This document shows, piece by piece, positions 44,431-54,186 of a DNA stretch of 64,000 nucleotides (positions are counted from its first letter, which is position 1; each line of letters opens with the position of its first letter). The position numbers and the translations under genes were made by a program. The notes beneath the pieces are model-generated. The model saw only the letters and a list, made by a program, of their open reading frames with translations. It made no database searches and was not told where the DNA came from. The DNA comes from Eubacterium_U album (lineage in GTDB: Bacteria > Bacillota > Clostridia > Lachnospirales > Lachnospiraceae), in NCBI RefSeq assembly GCF_025336545.1, contig NZ_JAODBU010000009.1:1-64000 (forward strand). The letters run 5' to 3'.

Positions 44431-44543
44431 CCATCCTGCTCGAAACCAAACATAAATGGACGGCATTTTGCCTTTCCATCTCTTCCAACTGTTGCTAAAT
44501 ACTGAACCGGGTTTTTCTGTAAAAATTCTACTACTTTCTGCAT
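44425..44543 (-). pseudogene. N-terminal fragment of a PPOX-family (pyridoxamine oxidase-like) gene
   Basis: ATG 44543 behind AAGGAGG begins MQKVVEFLQKNPVQYLATVG and continues GKAKCRPFMFGFEQDGKL, the first 40 residues of flavin reductase-like PPOX proteins. The frame then runs out of family sequence exactly where the Sir2 remnant begins, near 44428. A deletion fused the two genes. Confidence 0.7.
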
Positions 44544-44735
44544 TTTATAGTACCTCCTTAAATTATATAAATTGTTTTTACAAAGCTTATATAATGTGCA
44601 AAATATCATATACAGCCGGACAAATTTGTAATAAAATATATTTATATAAGCCAAACGTGAAACGATGAATTTTATACAGAGGAAAGTCTTTTTTCCTTCA
44701 ACAATATTTTATTTATGGAAAGGAACGGTGAATAT

Positions 44736-46946
44736 ATGAAAAAAACATCTTTAAAATTACTGCTATTTAGCTTTTGTATGAGTTTTATTATGATAATTCC
44801 TACAAATGTAAATGCAGAAGAAATCATTCCAGTCAATATATCTGTAAAGTATGGCCAGACAGAAGCCCGAAGAATCTTAGATATGATTAATGAACTGAGA
44901 ACCAGTCCTACTGATGCATGGGCTTGGGATAAGACTGATACCAAACAAGTTGCATATCCCGGTTTAAAAGAACTTGTCTATGACTATGATTTAGAGCGAC
45001 TTGCAATGAAACGTGCAGCAGAAATTGCACTATCCTACGAACACACCCGCCCAAATGGTCAAAATCCTTTTACTATTTATACTGAAGAAAATATAACCAG
45101 ACTGGATGCAGGTGAGAATATTGCAGTAGCAAGTCCTAATGTTTATTCTAAGGCAGAAGCAGTAAATAACGGATGGCGTGAAGATAACGAACCTTATGCC
45201 GGTCAGGGGCACCGTAGAAATATGTTAGGTTATAAATTTACCTGCGTTGGAGTTGGTCATGTTACTTACAACGGCTATGACTACTGGGTGGAAGAATTTG
45301 CCTCCAGACCTTCCATTAATACAACAGAAACACCGGCAAATGACAGTGAACAAACTGTTACTGTTTCAGTAACTAAAAGTTGGATTACAAATTATAAGAC
45401 ATCTTTTGACCAAGATTCATATGTTCTTAGATTAGGAGAAACATTAACTCCAAATATTACACCTATAATTTCTCTTATAAATCAATTTGGACCAATCGGA
45501 ACCGTGTTAGATACTCCAACCGTTTCCATTAATGACCCTTCTATTGCCACCTATAGTGATGGAAAGATTATAGGACTTAAAGAAGGTACCACCACGTTAA
45601 CCACATCACTGTACGGATTGCCATCAACAACTTCGGCAACAATAATCGTACATGACTGTGATAATCATTGGAATCAGGGAGTAATTACAAAAGTTCCAAC
45701 CTGTATAGTGGAAGGCGAAAAAACTTATACCTGCGCTATTTGTAATAATACAAAAATTGAAAAAATTGGCATAGATGCAACAAATCACCTCCACTCTGAA
45801 ATTCGAAATCAAAAGGAAGCTTCCTGCAAAGAGGAAGGATATTCCGGTGATAAATATTGCCCTGACTGTGGAACTAAACTTTCATCAGGCAATACTATTG
45901 CAAAAACAGAAAATCATAGTTGGAATAACGGAGTAATCACTAAAGAACCTACATGTGCAGAGACAGGCGTAAAAACTTATACTTGTGGAATTTGTAATAA
46001 AACAAGAACTGAAAACATTGCAAAAACAACAGAACATCTTCATACTGAAATTCGTAATAAAAAAGCTGCTACCTGTGGTGAAACCGGTTATACAGGAGAT
46101 ACATATTGTACTGATTGCGGAACAAAAATTTCATCCGGTAAGACCATTGCAAAATTAACTACTCATACTTGGGATGAAGGAAAGGTCACAACAGAACCTA
46201 CCTGTACAGCGAAAGGTGTTCGAACATTTACTTGTAGTATATGTGCCAAAACCAAAACTGCGAGCATTGCAGCAACAGGACATCAGCATACTGAAATCCG
46301 CAGGAAAAAAGACGCAACCTGCGGCGAAGATGGTTATACAGGAGATACATATTGTACTGATTGTGGAAAGAGACTGGCATATGGTCAAACCATAAAAAAA
46401 ACCGGCAACCATACTTGGGATGACGGAAAGACTACAACCGAACCTACCTGTACAATAAACGGCATAACAACTTTTACCTGTAGTGTATGTGGCAAAACAA
46501 AAACAAGAAGCATAAAAGCAGCAGGACATAGTTATGGAGAATATGTGGTTGTAAAAGAGCCGACATCCACAGAAAAAGGACTGAAATCTAAAACCTGTAG
46601 CGTATGTGGAAAAGTATATTCTGTGACATTGGCAAAAACCGATTCTTCTAATGCAAATATAAGAAATACGACAAATTCAGAACAGAATACACAGACAAAT
46701 CAGTATACCACTAAAAAGATTAAACTAAACCGCAGAAAACTGACTTTGAAAAGAGGCAAGAGTTTTAAATTAAAGGTTACTTTAACACCGATAAACAGTC
46801 GTGACAAAATTACTTACGTAACTTCAAACAAAAAAGTTGTCAAAGTCTACAGAAATGGTAGAATCAAAGCTCTGAAAAAAGGTAAAGCTAATATTACAGT
46901 AATTTCAGGTAATAAGAAAGTTATCTGTAGAGTAACGGTCAAATAA
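44736..46946 (+). CDS. Secreted CAP-domain protein with cysteine-rich repeats
   Basis: The true start is ATG 44736 (736 residues). The ribosome site AAAGGAACGG lies inside the longer frame that begins at 44715. Order: signal peptide (1-27), CAP/SCP domain (about 40-200, with YEHTRPNG, GENIAVA, GQGHRRNML), Ig-like segment (about 240-305), then about four tandem ~90-residue units. Each unit has CxxC pairs (YTCxICxxT and YCxDCGxxxSSGxTIAK) alternating with H.W..GVITKEPTC. A C-terminal bacterial Ig-like domain is very basic (KIKLNRRKLTLKRGKSFKLK). No LPXTG is seen. It probably binds the cell surface or host material. Confidence 0.85.
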   Translation: MKKTSLKLLLFSFCMSFIMIIPTNVNAEEIIPVNISVKYGQTEARRILDMINELRTSPTDAWAWDKTDTKQVAYPGLKELVYDYDLERLAMKRAAEIALSYEHTRPNGQNPFTIYTEENITRLDAGENIAVASPNVYSKAEAVNNGWREDNEPYAGQGHRRNMLGYKFTCVGVGHVTYNGYDYWVEEFASRPSINTTETPANDSEQTVTVSVTKSWITNYKTSFDQDSYVLRLGETLTPNITPIISLINQFGPIGTVLDTPTVSINDPSIATYSDGKIIGLKEGTTTLTTSLYGLPSTTSATIIVHDCDNHWNQGVITKVPTCIVEGEKTYTCAICNNTKIEKIGIDATNHLHSEIRNQKEASCKEEGYSGDKYCPDCGTKLSSGNTIAKTENHSWNNGVITKEPTCAETGVKTYTCGICNKTRTENIAKTTEHLHTEIRNKKAATCGETGYTGDTYCTDCGTKISSGKTIAKLTTHTWDEGKVTTEPTCTAKGVRTFTCSICAKTKTASIAATGHQHTEIRRKKDATCGEDGYTGDTYCTDCGKRLAYGQTIKKTGNHTWDDGKTTTEPTCTINGITTFTCSVCGKTKTRSIKAAGHSYGEYVVVKEPTSTEKGLKSKTCSVCGKVYSVTLAKTDSSNANIRNTTNSEQNTQTNQYTTKKIKLNRRKLTLKRGKSFKLKVTLTPINSRDKITYVTSNKKVVKVYRNGRIKALKKGKANITVISGNKKVICRVTVK

Positions 46947-47045
46947 AGACTATACAACAAAGGGCACTCAAACAATTAGTCAACTTTTAGTGCTTTAACG
47001 CCCTAATTATATATTTAATAAATATAATTTTAAAAGAATGATTAA

Positions 47046-47103
47046 CAAAAAATCCTTTATGAAATATAAGTTTTACAAAAACTGTATCCATAAAGGATTT
47101 TTT
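47046..47103 (+). terminator. Terminator of the CAP-domain gene
   Basis: AAAAAATCCTTTATG pairs with CATAAAGGATTTTTT ending at 47103, followed by GC. It is the only notable feature in 46947-47294. Confidence 0.7.
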
Positions 47104-47294
47104 GCTATTATCATCAAATATATTTACTACGCATAACTCTCTTATCCATCTTTATTCCGACCCAATATTGAATCATCTTATACCTCCCTTGTATGTTCAT
47201 ACTAATCCAAAAGTTATATTTTCTCTATAAAAAATAATTTACATCCCACAATTTTGCTATGTCAAAAGTATTTTACATATTGTAAAATGACGAT

Positions 47295-48920
47295 TTATCG
47301 GCAATCTATTGCTACCACAGTAAATACTGCTTTTTTTTGCTTTTGTGTCAATGGTTTTAACATTCCCACTTCAAGCATTCTTTCAACTATATAAGGAATA
47401 AATTCTCCCCATGTAAATGCGTTACTGTTATTGTATCTAACTAATTTTTCCAAATGCTCCGGATACTTTGACTTATTTACCTCATAAAGTCTTTCATCCA
47501 CTTTTTTCCCTTCTTCAAATATAAATTCCGGAATCTGTATATGATTTGCTACGAAATTGTTTATGACAGTTACTAAATTTCCATCTTTTACATTTATTAC
47601 TGTAACCTGATTTTCTCCATCAACAACATATCCCTTTGCTGATAGATTGGAAAAACTACTTACACTTATTTTTTCTTTATCACAACCATTTGATAAATAT
47701 GAATACAAGTCTTCCCAATCTTCCTGTGTATTACTTCTCCAGTCTATTTTTCTATCGCTATATATACAATTATACTGCTTACTTTGGAGCACCTGTTTAT
47801 TATCTCTCCATACCTGATCATACATATAACCACAACCTGCATATTTATCATCTGGCTTCTGCCTAACACAATCATCTGTTACAGTTGCATACGCAATAAA
47901 ATTCCCTCCGTCCGGTCTTTTTACTGCAAGTTCTTCCCAATTTTCCCAATCGTTTCCGAAAGAACTTAGCGCCATCATTACCAAATTGTATTTCAGATAA
48001 TTTTTGTCATTATTAGGGCATATCATTCCCCAATTGTCCTCTGCTTTATCAAATTTTTCAAATAGGTCCTTGAAGAATTTTTCACATAAAAATTTTGCAA
48101 CTTCTTTTTTAATATTTGCCTCTTCTGAAAAATCTTCTCTGCTATCTGTTATGTACATATTTGTCAGGTATTTAGGATTTTTTGAGCTGTCAACCTGATC
48201 AATATATCCCCATTCCACAAGTTTTCGTAATTCTCCTTCAATATAGGCAATAGGCACTTCCAACTCCTTTGAAATATCAGTTATTGTCTTTGCCTGATAA
48301 TAACAACTCCATGCAATATTCTGTTTAAGCCTTGAATCAAACATATCCTTTGTATCACCGTTTTTCCCCGGGCTTCCACCATGTCCCATATTAATAAAAT
48401 ATATAGGATTTACACTTAAATTACTGTTTTTAACCATATCAATTTTCTCCTTTAATCCACTTCTGATGTCAGATAAATGCCATTTTACGGTTCCAACAGA
48501 AATATTAAGTTTCTTTGCAATATCCATTACTGACATTTCCTTATAGTATTTCATATATGTAATTACTCTTTGTCTGTTGGATAACATCCCAATTTCTTTT
48601 CTCAGTTTTTTGTATGTTTCTCCATTTTCAATATTATCAAAGCCGCTCTCAGTTACCGGATATTCTATTTTTAGAATGTCTATGTGTTTATTTGAAATTT
48701 CATTATCAACAAATCTTGCATATACATTGCTCGCTATTCTATATACATATCCTTCTATATTTACAATATTATCTGTCTTAAGAAATGATTTATATATCTC
48801 AAGCATAATATTCGAAGCAAGTTCTTCAGCATCCGCAATGTTTCTCATTTTAGACATCGCAAATCCAAATATCTTCTGCTGGTATTCAACTATTAATTTG
48901 TCTGCATCTATCTTATTCAC
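47295..48920 (-). CDS. Sigma-70 (ECF-like) factor with large C-terminal extension
   Basis: 541 residues. Region 2 is at about 8-75 (YQQKIFGFAMSKMRNIADAE, LASNIMLEIY). Region 4 is at about 108-160 (LSNRQRVITYMKYYKEMSVM, DIAKKLNISVGTVKWHL). The remaining ~370 residues are not part of any sigma factor I know: an extra helix-turn-helix-like part (about 205-245, TITDISKELEVPIAYIEGEL) and an unassigned domain rich in Trp, Asp and Asn. Anti-sigma genes are absent nearby. The extension may sense a ligand. Confidence 0.78.
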   Translation of the reverse strand: MNKIDADKLIVEYQQKIFGFAMSKMRNIADAEELASNIMLEIYKSFLKTDNIVNIEGYVYRIASNVYARFVDNEISNKHIDILKIEYPVTESGFDNIENGETYKKLRKEIGMLSNRQRVITYMKYYKEMSVMDIAKKLNISVGTVKWHLSDIRSGLKEKIDMVKNSNLSVNPIYFINMGHGGSPGKNGDTKDMFDSRLKQNIAWSCYYQAKTITDISKELEVPIAYIEGELRKLVEWGYIDQVDSSKNPKYLTNMYITDSREDFSEEANIKKEVAKFLCEKFFKDLFEKFDKAEDNWGMICPNNDKNYLKYNLVMMALSSFGNDWENWEELAVKRPDGGNFIAYATVTDDCVRQKPDDKYAGCGYMYDQVWRDNKQVLQSKQYNCIYSDRKIDWRSNTQEDWEDLYSYLSNGCDKEKISVSSFSNLSAKGYVVDGENQVTVINVKDGNLVTVINNFVANHIQIPEFIFEEGKKVDERLYEVNKSKYPEHLEKLVRYNNSNAFTWGEFIPYIVERMLEVGMLKPLTQKQKKAVFTVVAIDCR

Positions 48921-49265
48921 TATCTACCTCCGTGATAAACAAATGTGCACTTTTTGTTTTCATCTATATAGTGTATTAAATGTTAAAATAGGTTTGGTAT
49001 AAATTTTTATTAATTCATCTAATCATATATATACTTTACCCCCTCTTCTTTCAATGTATTTTGATACATCCATTTATCCTTTTGGTTATTTTATCACAGT
49101 ATTATCACCTTGACACTATTACACAAAACATATCGCAATGAGCATATCTCTGTGCTATAATAAATTGTTCTTAGTCTAAACTAAAACTTTTTAATTGACT
49201 AGAAAAAATATATCAAAAGACAAGGTATGGCATTTTATTAATCAAATTATATAGAGGATAAAAGA
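48921..49265 (+). promoter_or_regulatory. Divergent intergenic region with candidate promoter
   Basis: This is AT-rich DNA between the sigma factor gene and the plus-strand secreted peptide gene. TATAAT at 49156-49161 is a good -10 box for the plus strand, but its -35 box is weak. No other element is seen. Confidence 0.3.
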
Positions 49266-49681
49266 TTGAAAAAAGCGATATCAACATTTTTAGTACTAAT
49301 TCTAATTGTCACAAGCTTTTGTTTCACAAGTTTTGAAGATATGTACCAATGGGCGATAACTATGCAATGTACTGTGGTGAATGTGGCAAATATTTCTACG
49401 GTCCTACAAAGCATGATGATTGGAACATACATATATTTTATATTTGTAATGTGTTAGGTCTACCTGGTTCAGGCTGGGCATGGGCATGGGATACTTACGA
49501 TACTTTCTATAAAAAAGAAGACCACGAACATACAGATACTATGCAGCGCTCCTATTGTCAAAATAAAGGTAAACAAGTATCTCAGAAATTACTTGAAAGT
49601 AAATATACACCATATAGAACTGATGTACCAATGAGTTATCCGCCAACAGGACCTGTTTGGTGGTATATAGATAAATTCTAA
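49266..49681 (+). pseudogene. Small secreted Cys-containing protein, frame broken once
   Basis: TTG 49266 behind AGAGG starts a clear signal peptide (KKAISTFLVLILIVTSFCFT). The sequence that follows naturally (YAMYCGECGKYFYGPTKHDD and on to PTGPVWWYIDKF) is in another frame, open from 49349 to 49681. A single-base indel near 49335-49345 reconciles them. The mature part has paired Cys (CGEC). The family is unrecognised. It is divergent from the unusual sigma factor, which may regulate it. Confidence 0.5.
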
Positions 49682-49757
49682 CAAATAAAATGTCACGATA
49701 TAATTAAACGGCTAATATGTTTCTAAAATTTTAGATACATATTTATGAACTAAAAAA

Positions 49758-49798
49758 CAAATGGATGTTTCTCTGCAATTACAGGAGACATCCATTTT
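49758..49798. terminator. Terminator between convergent genes
   Basis: AAATGGATGT near 49759 pairs with ACATCCATTT near 49795, followed by TGTTTTAG. It serves the small secreted protein gene and, on the other strand, the asnS remnant. Confidence 0.7.
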
Positions 49799-49811
49799 GT
49801 TTTAGTTTGAA

Positions 49812-50408
49812 TTATTTCATTATTATAATTCTATTAATCTCTGTCTTTTGACAAAGACCCAAACGAATCGAAGTTCTTTTTGGGACCATAATTTGTTCAT
49901 TTTTTAAACTATAACTTCCTGTGATCCGCGGAGTGTGTACATATACAAATCCTCTGTCCTGGAAGAACTGGTGAATCTCATATGCTGCCAGAGAACGAAC
50001 TCTGAATACAGCCTGGAATGTGTTTGTTCTCGGACGGAGATGAGAAATTGTTCTAAGATACTCAAAGCTGTGACGCTTCTTCTGCAGTGGATAATCCGGT
50101 GCGGATGCTCCTTCTATCACAACCTCTTCTGCCTGGATCTCAAATGGCTGCTTAGCCTGTGGTGTTGCTACCAGTGTACCCTTAACAATGATTGCTGCTC
50201 CTACATTCAGTTTGGAAACCTCAGCGAAGTTCTCAATCTTGTCGTGATATACAATCTGTAATGTATCAAAATAAGATCCATCATTCAATACGATAAATCC
50301 GAATGTCTTAGAATCTCGAATGCTTCGAATCCAGCCCCCAACTGTTACCTCTTTGTCCAGATATGCTTCTCTGTTCTTAAATAACTCACGAATTGTTGTT
50401 AGTTCCAT
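49812..50408 (-). pseudogene. asnS: Truncated asparaginyl-tRNA synthetase
   Basis: The first ~166 of about 460 residues of AsnRS are intact: the tRNA-binding OB fold (VTVGGWIRSIRDSKTFGFIV) and the start of the catalytic domain (HLRPRTNTFQAVFRVRSLAA, VYVHTPRITGS). Then the sequence changes to an unrelated ~30-residue tail. Motifs 2 and 3 are absent, so it cannot charge tRNA. Its less AT-rich codon use fits the region to the right. Just upstream (50440-50530) a short frame, RSWSVITAVKTAVRHLFEDS, looks like the C-terminus of another lost gene. Confidence 0.8.
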
Positions 50409-50652
50409 ACCATTTACTCCTTCAAATAATTCTTCTATCTTTTTCTATTATCAGAATCTTCAAACAGATGCCTCACGGCAGTCTTAACAGCTGTTATAAC
50501 ACTCCAGGAGCGCAGAGTAAATAAGAAACAACAGTTTTGAGTTATATTTTGATATATATCACAAAATAATTATTGTATATTTATGCATAAATCAAGTTCA
50601 AAATGCAAAAAAATAGAATAATTTTCCATAATCATAACTAGCACTTCTTTTT

Positions 50653-51837
50653 TCACTTTTTTATTTGAATTTTTACAAGTAACTTAGATGTCAAAGCCGA
50701 AGCTAATAAAAAAGCGGTACATCCTGCTGTAAGTTTTCCAACGATCACAGGGACAATCATCTTTGGATTAACTCCTGCTGTAAAAGCAAGGTGATCTCCA
50801 AACGTAAATGATGCCGAAACAGCAAATGCAATATTTATGATTTTTGACTTTTCATTCATATCACCAATCATATTAAACATTGCTATATTGTTTGCCAAAG
50901 TTGCTATTAACCCTGCTGAGCCTACTTCATTCATTCCAAATGTTTTTCCTACTTTTGATAAAATACTTCCAAATGTTTTTGTCATCCATTTCACCATTGG
51001 AAAAGCACCTATTAAAATAGTTCCGATCTGTCCACAAATTAAAAAAGAATTTTCAAGCGGGATTGTACCATTAGAATCTTCTTCTACCATAACCCGAAAC
51101 AGAGGAAAATGAATTCCTGTTTGATATTCAAACACTGCAATTGCTATAAAAATTGTAATTAATATCTTCAAACCTGTTCCAAATTTTTGAAATCCTTTCA
51201 GCATTTTTTCTGGCCAGACCCAAAGACCAATTACAATCAGCGCTGCCATCAAAATTACTGGAAGCATATTCCTAATGATCGATAAAAGACTCATCTTATA
51301 AGACGTAAAATTCATTACAATTCCTCCGACCAAACATCCGATAGGTATTGTTATTATTCCTGCCAAAACACCTGCACCAAGATAAGGATAATCTTTTTCT
51401 TTCATCAAGGACATTCCTACTGGCAAAGTAAAAACTAACGTTGCCCCTAACATATTTGCTACTAATAACCCTGAGAAGTTTCCTACCGCATTATTCCCTG
51501 CAAGTTCCATTGCCAAAGGATATCCCCCTGTATCACTTGCAAGTAAGGTTCCCGCAAACATAGATGCATCAGCTCCTATCAGCTGATATATAGGTACAAC
51601 AATTGGTTTTAGCACTATTGCTAAGACTGGTGCCGCCGCAATTACCCCTGCCATTGCCAGCATCATCGGTCCTATTGCATGAAATCCTTCCTCGAATTGT
51701 TGTCCATATCCCCGTCGGTTTTCCTGGATTCTATCAACTGCTCCGATAAGCATAAAGATCATCATTATGAAAATAATTATCGAGTTCACAGACAAATTAT
51801 TTATCCACATCTGTATACTTTCTATAAATTCACTCAT
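50653..51837 (-). CDS. eutH: Ethanolamine permease EutH
   Basis: A 394-residue protein with about ten membrane helices. EutH signatures include IFMLIGAVDRIQENRRGYGQ at about 29-48, LLASDTGGYPLAMELAGNNA near 98-117, and the C-terminal FGDHLAFTAGVNPKMIVPVI. EutH facilitates ethanolamine movement across the membrane. No other eut gene is present. It is the last gene of the mannose-type PTS operon, 70 bases after the HAD gene, which suggests that ethanolamine or a similar amine is part of that pathway. Confidence 0.88.
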   Translation of the reverse strand: MSEFIESIQMWINNLSVNSIIIFIMMIFMLIGAVDRIQENRRGYGQQFEEGFHAIGPMMLAMAGVIAAAPVLAIVLKPIVVPIYQLIGADASMFAGTLLASDTGGYPLAMELAGNNAVGNFSGLLVANMLGATLVFTLPVGMSLMKEKDYPYLGAGVLAGIITIPIGCLVGGIVMNFTSYKMSLLSIIRNMLPVILMAALIVIGLWVWPEKMLKGFQKFGTGLKILITIFIAIAVFEYQTGIHFPLFRVMVEEDSNGTIPLENSFLICGQIGTILIGAFPMVKWMTKTFGSILSKVGKTFGMNEVGSAGLIATLANNIAMFNMIGDMNEKSKIINIAFAVSASFTFGDHLAFTAGVNPKMIVPVIVGKLTAGCTAFLLASALTSKLLVKIQIKK

Positions 51838-51907
51838 ATTTGTCTCCTCTGCAACACTTTATAAGGTTTCTTCTTCACATTTTACCATTAAAAAAAGGAG
51901 GTTCGGA

Positions 51908-52576
51908 CTAATCCGCTCCTCCCCTTGCTGAAATAATTTCATCAATTATTCTCGACAGCTCTAATGCCGTCTCGACACTATATTTACAATCACTTAATTC
52001 TTCTGGTTTTCCGTATCCATACTTACAACCAACAAATGGAATCTGATTATATCTGGCAGCCTCTTTATCATAACTTCGATCACCTACCATAACTGCAAGT
52101 TCTGGCTTTTCTCTCAGTAATAGTTCTTCCAGACTATACTTTTTGTTATTTTTTTCTGTAACCCCCTGGATCACATCAAAATAATCATTTACTTCTAATT
52201 TTCTTAAAATAACATCTAACTCCCATTTTGATGCATTAGAACAGATTGCCAACTTATATCCTTTTTCTTTTAACTCTTCTAACATTTGATGGATTCCTTC
52301 AAATGTTTTTGCTGACTCTTTCATTCCATCAATCCAATATTTCTGAATTAATGTTTTGAATATCTCCACTTGTTCAGATTGATTCTCTCCAAAGAAATAT
52401 CTTACATCCTGCTCAAATGGAGCCCCGATCCGTTCTATAAATTCTTTATCCGAAAACCCAGTTTTTCCTACTTCTTCCAAGGCTTTTCTATATGCCTTTA
52501 CTGCATATACTTCTGTCTGATTGATTGTGCCATCTACATCAAAGATAACAATTACTTTAGAAGATTCCAATTGCAC
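51908..52576 (-). CDS. HAD-superfamily phosphatase
   Basis: 222 residues: motif I FDVDGT with nucleophile D13 and acid D15, motif II ICSNAS, and motif III/IV VGDRSYDKEAA. The helical cap between motifs I and II is of the phosphoglycolate phosphatase/beta-phosphoglucomutase type. It overlaps the EIID gene by 20 bases, so it belongs to the PTS operon and probably dephosphorylates a sugar phosphate from that pathway. Confidence 0.85.
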   Translation of the reverse strand: MQLESSKVIVIFDVDGTINQTEVYAVKAYRKALEEVGKTGFSDKEFIERIGAPFEQDVRYFFGENQSEQVEIFKTLIQKYWIDGMKESAKTFEGIHQMLEELKEKGYKLAICSNASKWELDVILRKLEVNDYFDVIQGVTEKNNKKYSLEELLLREKPELAVMVGDRSYDKEAARYNQIPFVGCKYGYGKPEELSDCKYSVETALELSRIIDEIISARGGAD

Positions 52577-53402
52577 ATCCTAAAATGCATAAGACAAATA
52601 TGCCAAGTATAATATAAATTGTCTTAACATTTTTATTAAACAGGGCTACACAAAGGAATGTAGCTCCTAACGGAAGAATTCCCGGGAAAATCTGATCGAA
52701 AATTGATTGTAATGTTGTTTCAGTTCCTGCCAATGTAAAACTTAGGGTTGTTTGTAACGAGACCATCGTTCCTATCATTGCACCTATTACTGTCATACCA
52801 AGAATGGATGCCCCCATGGAAAGCTTGTCCATCAAATGATTTTCTTCTGAATTCTCAAGGAATTTTGTTCCCATCTTATATCCATACTTTCCACCAAGAA
52901 TTTTCGTAATAAAATGAATTGCTGTATATAATAGGAAGTAAATCACTGCGCCAAGAATGTTTCCGCTTTTTGCAAGTCCAATTCCAATTCCTGCAGCAAT
53001 TACTCTAAATGTTCCCCAAAAGAAGGAATCTCCTATTCCAGACATAGGTCCCATCAGACCAACCTTTACATTATTAATAGAAGATGTATCAAAAGTATCT
53101 GATTTTGAATTTTCTTCTTCCATTGCCACACCAAGTGTCATAAGGAATGGAGAAACATGTGGAGTTACATTGAATGTTTCTGTATGTCTTTTCAACGCTG
53201 CATAAAAATCATCATCATTTGGATATATTTTACGCAATGGCTTTTCAATTGCATACATATATCCATACGCCATCATTTTATCAAAAGACCATGATCCCTG
53301 AATCGTAAATGATCTCCAGAAAATACTTCTATAATCCTTAGGAGTCATGATTTCCTTTTTTTCATTTATTTTGTCTAATTCTGTTCTTTTATTTTCTTCC
53401 AT
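52557..53402 (-). CDS. PTS mannose-family EIID component
   Basis: 281 residues. The N-terminal cytoplasmic part contains SFTIQGSWSFDKMMAYGYMY and the EIID-typical HVSPFLMTLGVAMEEE. GLMGPMSGIGDSFFWGTFRV follows near 128, then membrane helices. EIID forms the membrane channel with EIIC. Its ATG shares one base with the EIIC stop. Confidence 0.9.
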   Translation of the reverse strand: MEENKRTELDKINEKKEIMTPKDYRSIFWRSFTIQGSWSFDKMMAYGYMYAIEKPLRKIYPNDDDFYAALKRHTETFNVTPHVSPFLMTLGVAMEEENSKSDTFDTSSINNVKVGLMGPMSGIGDSFFWGTFRVIAAGIGIGLAKSGNILGAVIYFLLYTAIHFITKILGGKYGYKMGTKFLENSEENHLMDKLSMGASILGMTVIGAMIGTMVSLQTTLSFTLAGTETTLQSIFDQIFPGILPLGATFLCVALFNKNVKTIYIILGIFVLCILGCAIGIF

Positions 53403-54151
53403 CAGAAATCATCCTCCTCTTCAAATTGCATATTATTTACTACAAGAAATGCGATACATAATCCTACAACTGCAACACCAATCACATCCATTCCAAGGTA
53501 CATAACTGCTACAAATCCGAGGAAAAGGTATGGAAGTATTTTGTTGTTAGACATAATTTTAATTAAAAGCGCAAGTCCTACACAAGAAAGTACTCCTGCT
53601 GCAACATTAAATCCATTCAGTACCACCTCAGGAATCATATTCAGTACACTATTAATTCCATCAGAACCGAAGAATAATGCGATGAAAACCAAAAGTGCTG
53701 AAGGGATTCCAATTGACAGTGGCACTACTGTTAAATGTAACAGGTTTGCTTTTTTCAGATTTCTCTCATCAAGTGCTCTTTCAATCTGTTTTCCTGCCCA
53801 ACTTCCAGGAATCGCGTAACAGAAGTTTCTCCACAGCTGCAGGAATACAGACAGTGGTAATGCAAGTGCTACAGCTGTTCCTGTTCCTGCTCCTGTCTGA
53901 ATTGCAATTGCAATACTTAAAATACTAGAAGCATATACTTCCGGTGGAACAGCACTTCCAACCATAATAGATCCCATGAACATTGATTCCAATGTTGCTC
54001 CAATAATTACACCTGTTTGAAGATCTCCCATAATCAGACCTATAATTGGACCTGTAAACAACGGTCTAGCCATCATAGATGCTCCAAACAACTGCTCATC
54101 CATTGCTGCAAGAAGAGCGACAATAGACACAAGAATTGCCGGTATTAGCAT
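53402..54151 (-). CDS. PTS mannose-family EIIC component
   Basis: A 249-residue polytopic protein. EIIC-Man signatures are MARPLFTGPIIGLIMGDLQT near 28-47, and GATLESMFMGSIMVGSAVPPE. It carries the sugar-binding part of the channel. It lies 35 bases downstream of EIIB and couples to EIID. Confidence 0.9.
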   Translation of the reverse strand: MLIPAILVSIVALLAAMDEQLFGASMMARPLFTGPIIGLIMGDLQTGVIIGATLESMFMGSIMVGSAVPPEVYASSILSIAIAIQTGAGTGTAVALALPLSVFLQLWRNFCYAIPGSWAGKQIERALDERNLKKANLLHLTVVPLSIGIPSALLVFIALFFGSDGINSVLNMIPEVVLNGFNVAAGVLSCVGLALLIKIMSNNKILPYLFLGFVAVMYLGMDVIGVAVVGLCIAFLVVNNMQFEEEDDF

Positions 54152-54186
54152 AATATTTCCTCCTTCTTTCTTACTACTATAACGGT

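Noticed and set aside
50409..50560. Possible T-box leader of the asnS fragment
   Set aside because: No T-box core sequence or terminator/antiterminator pair is found; the stretch looks like a short coding remnant instead.
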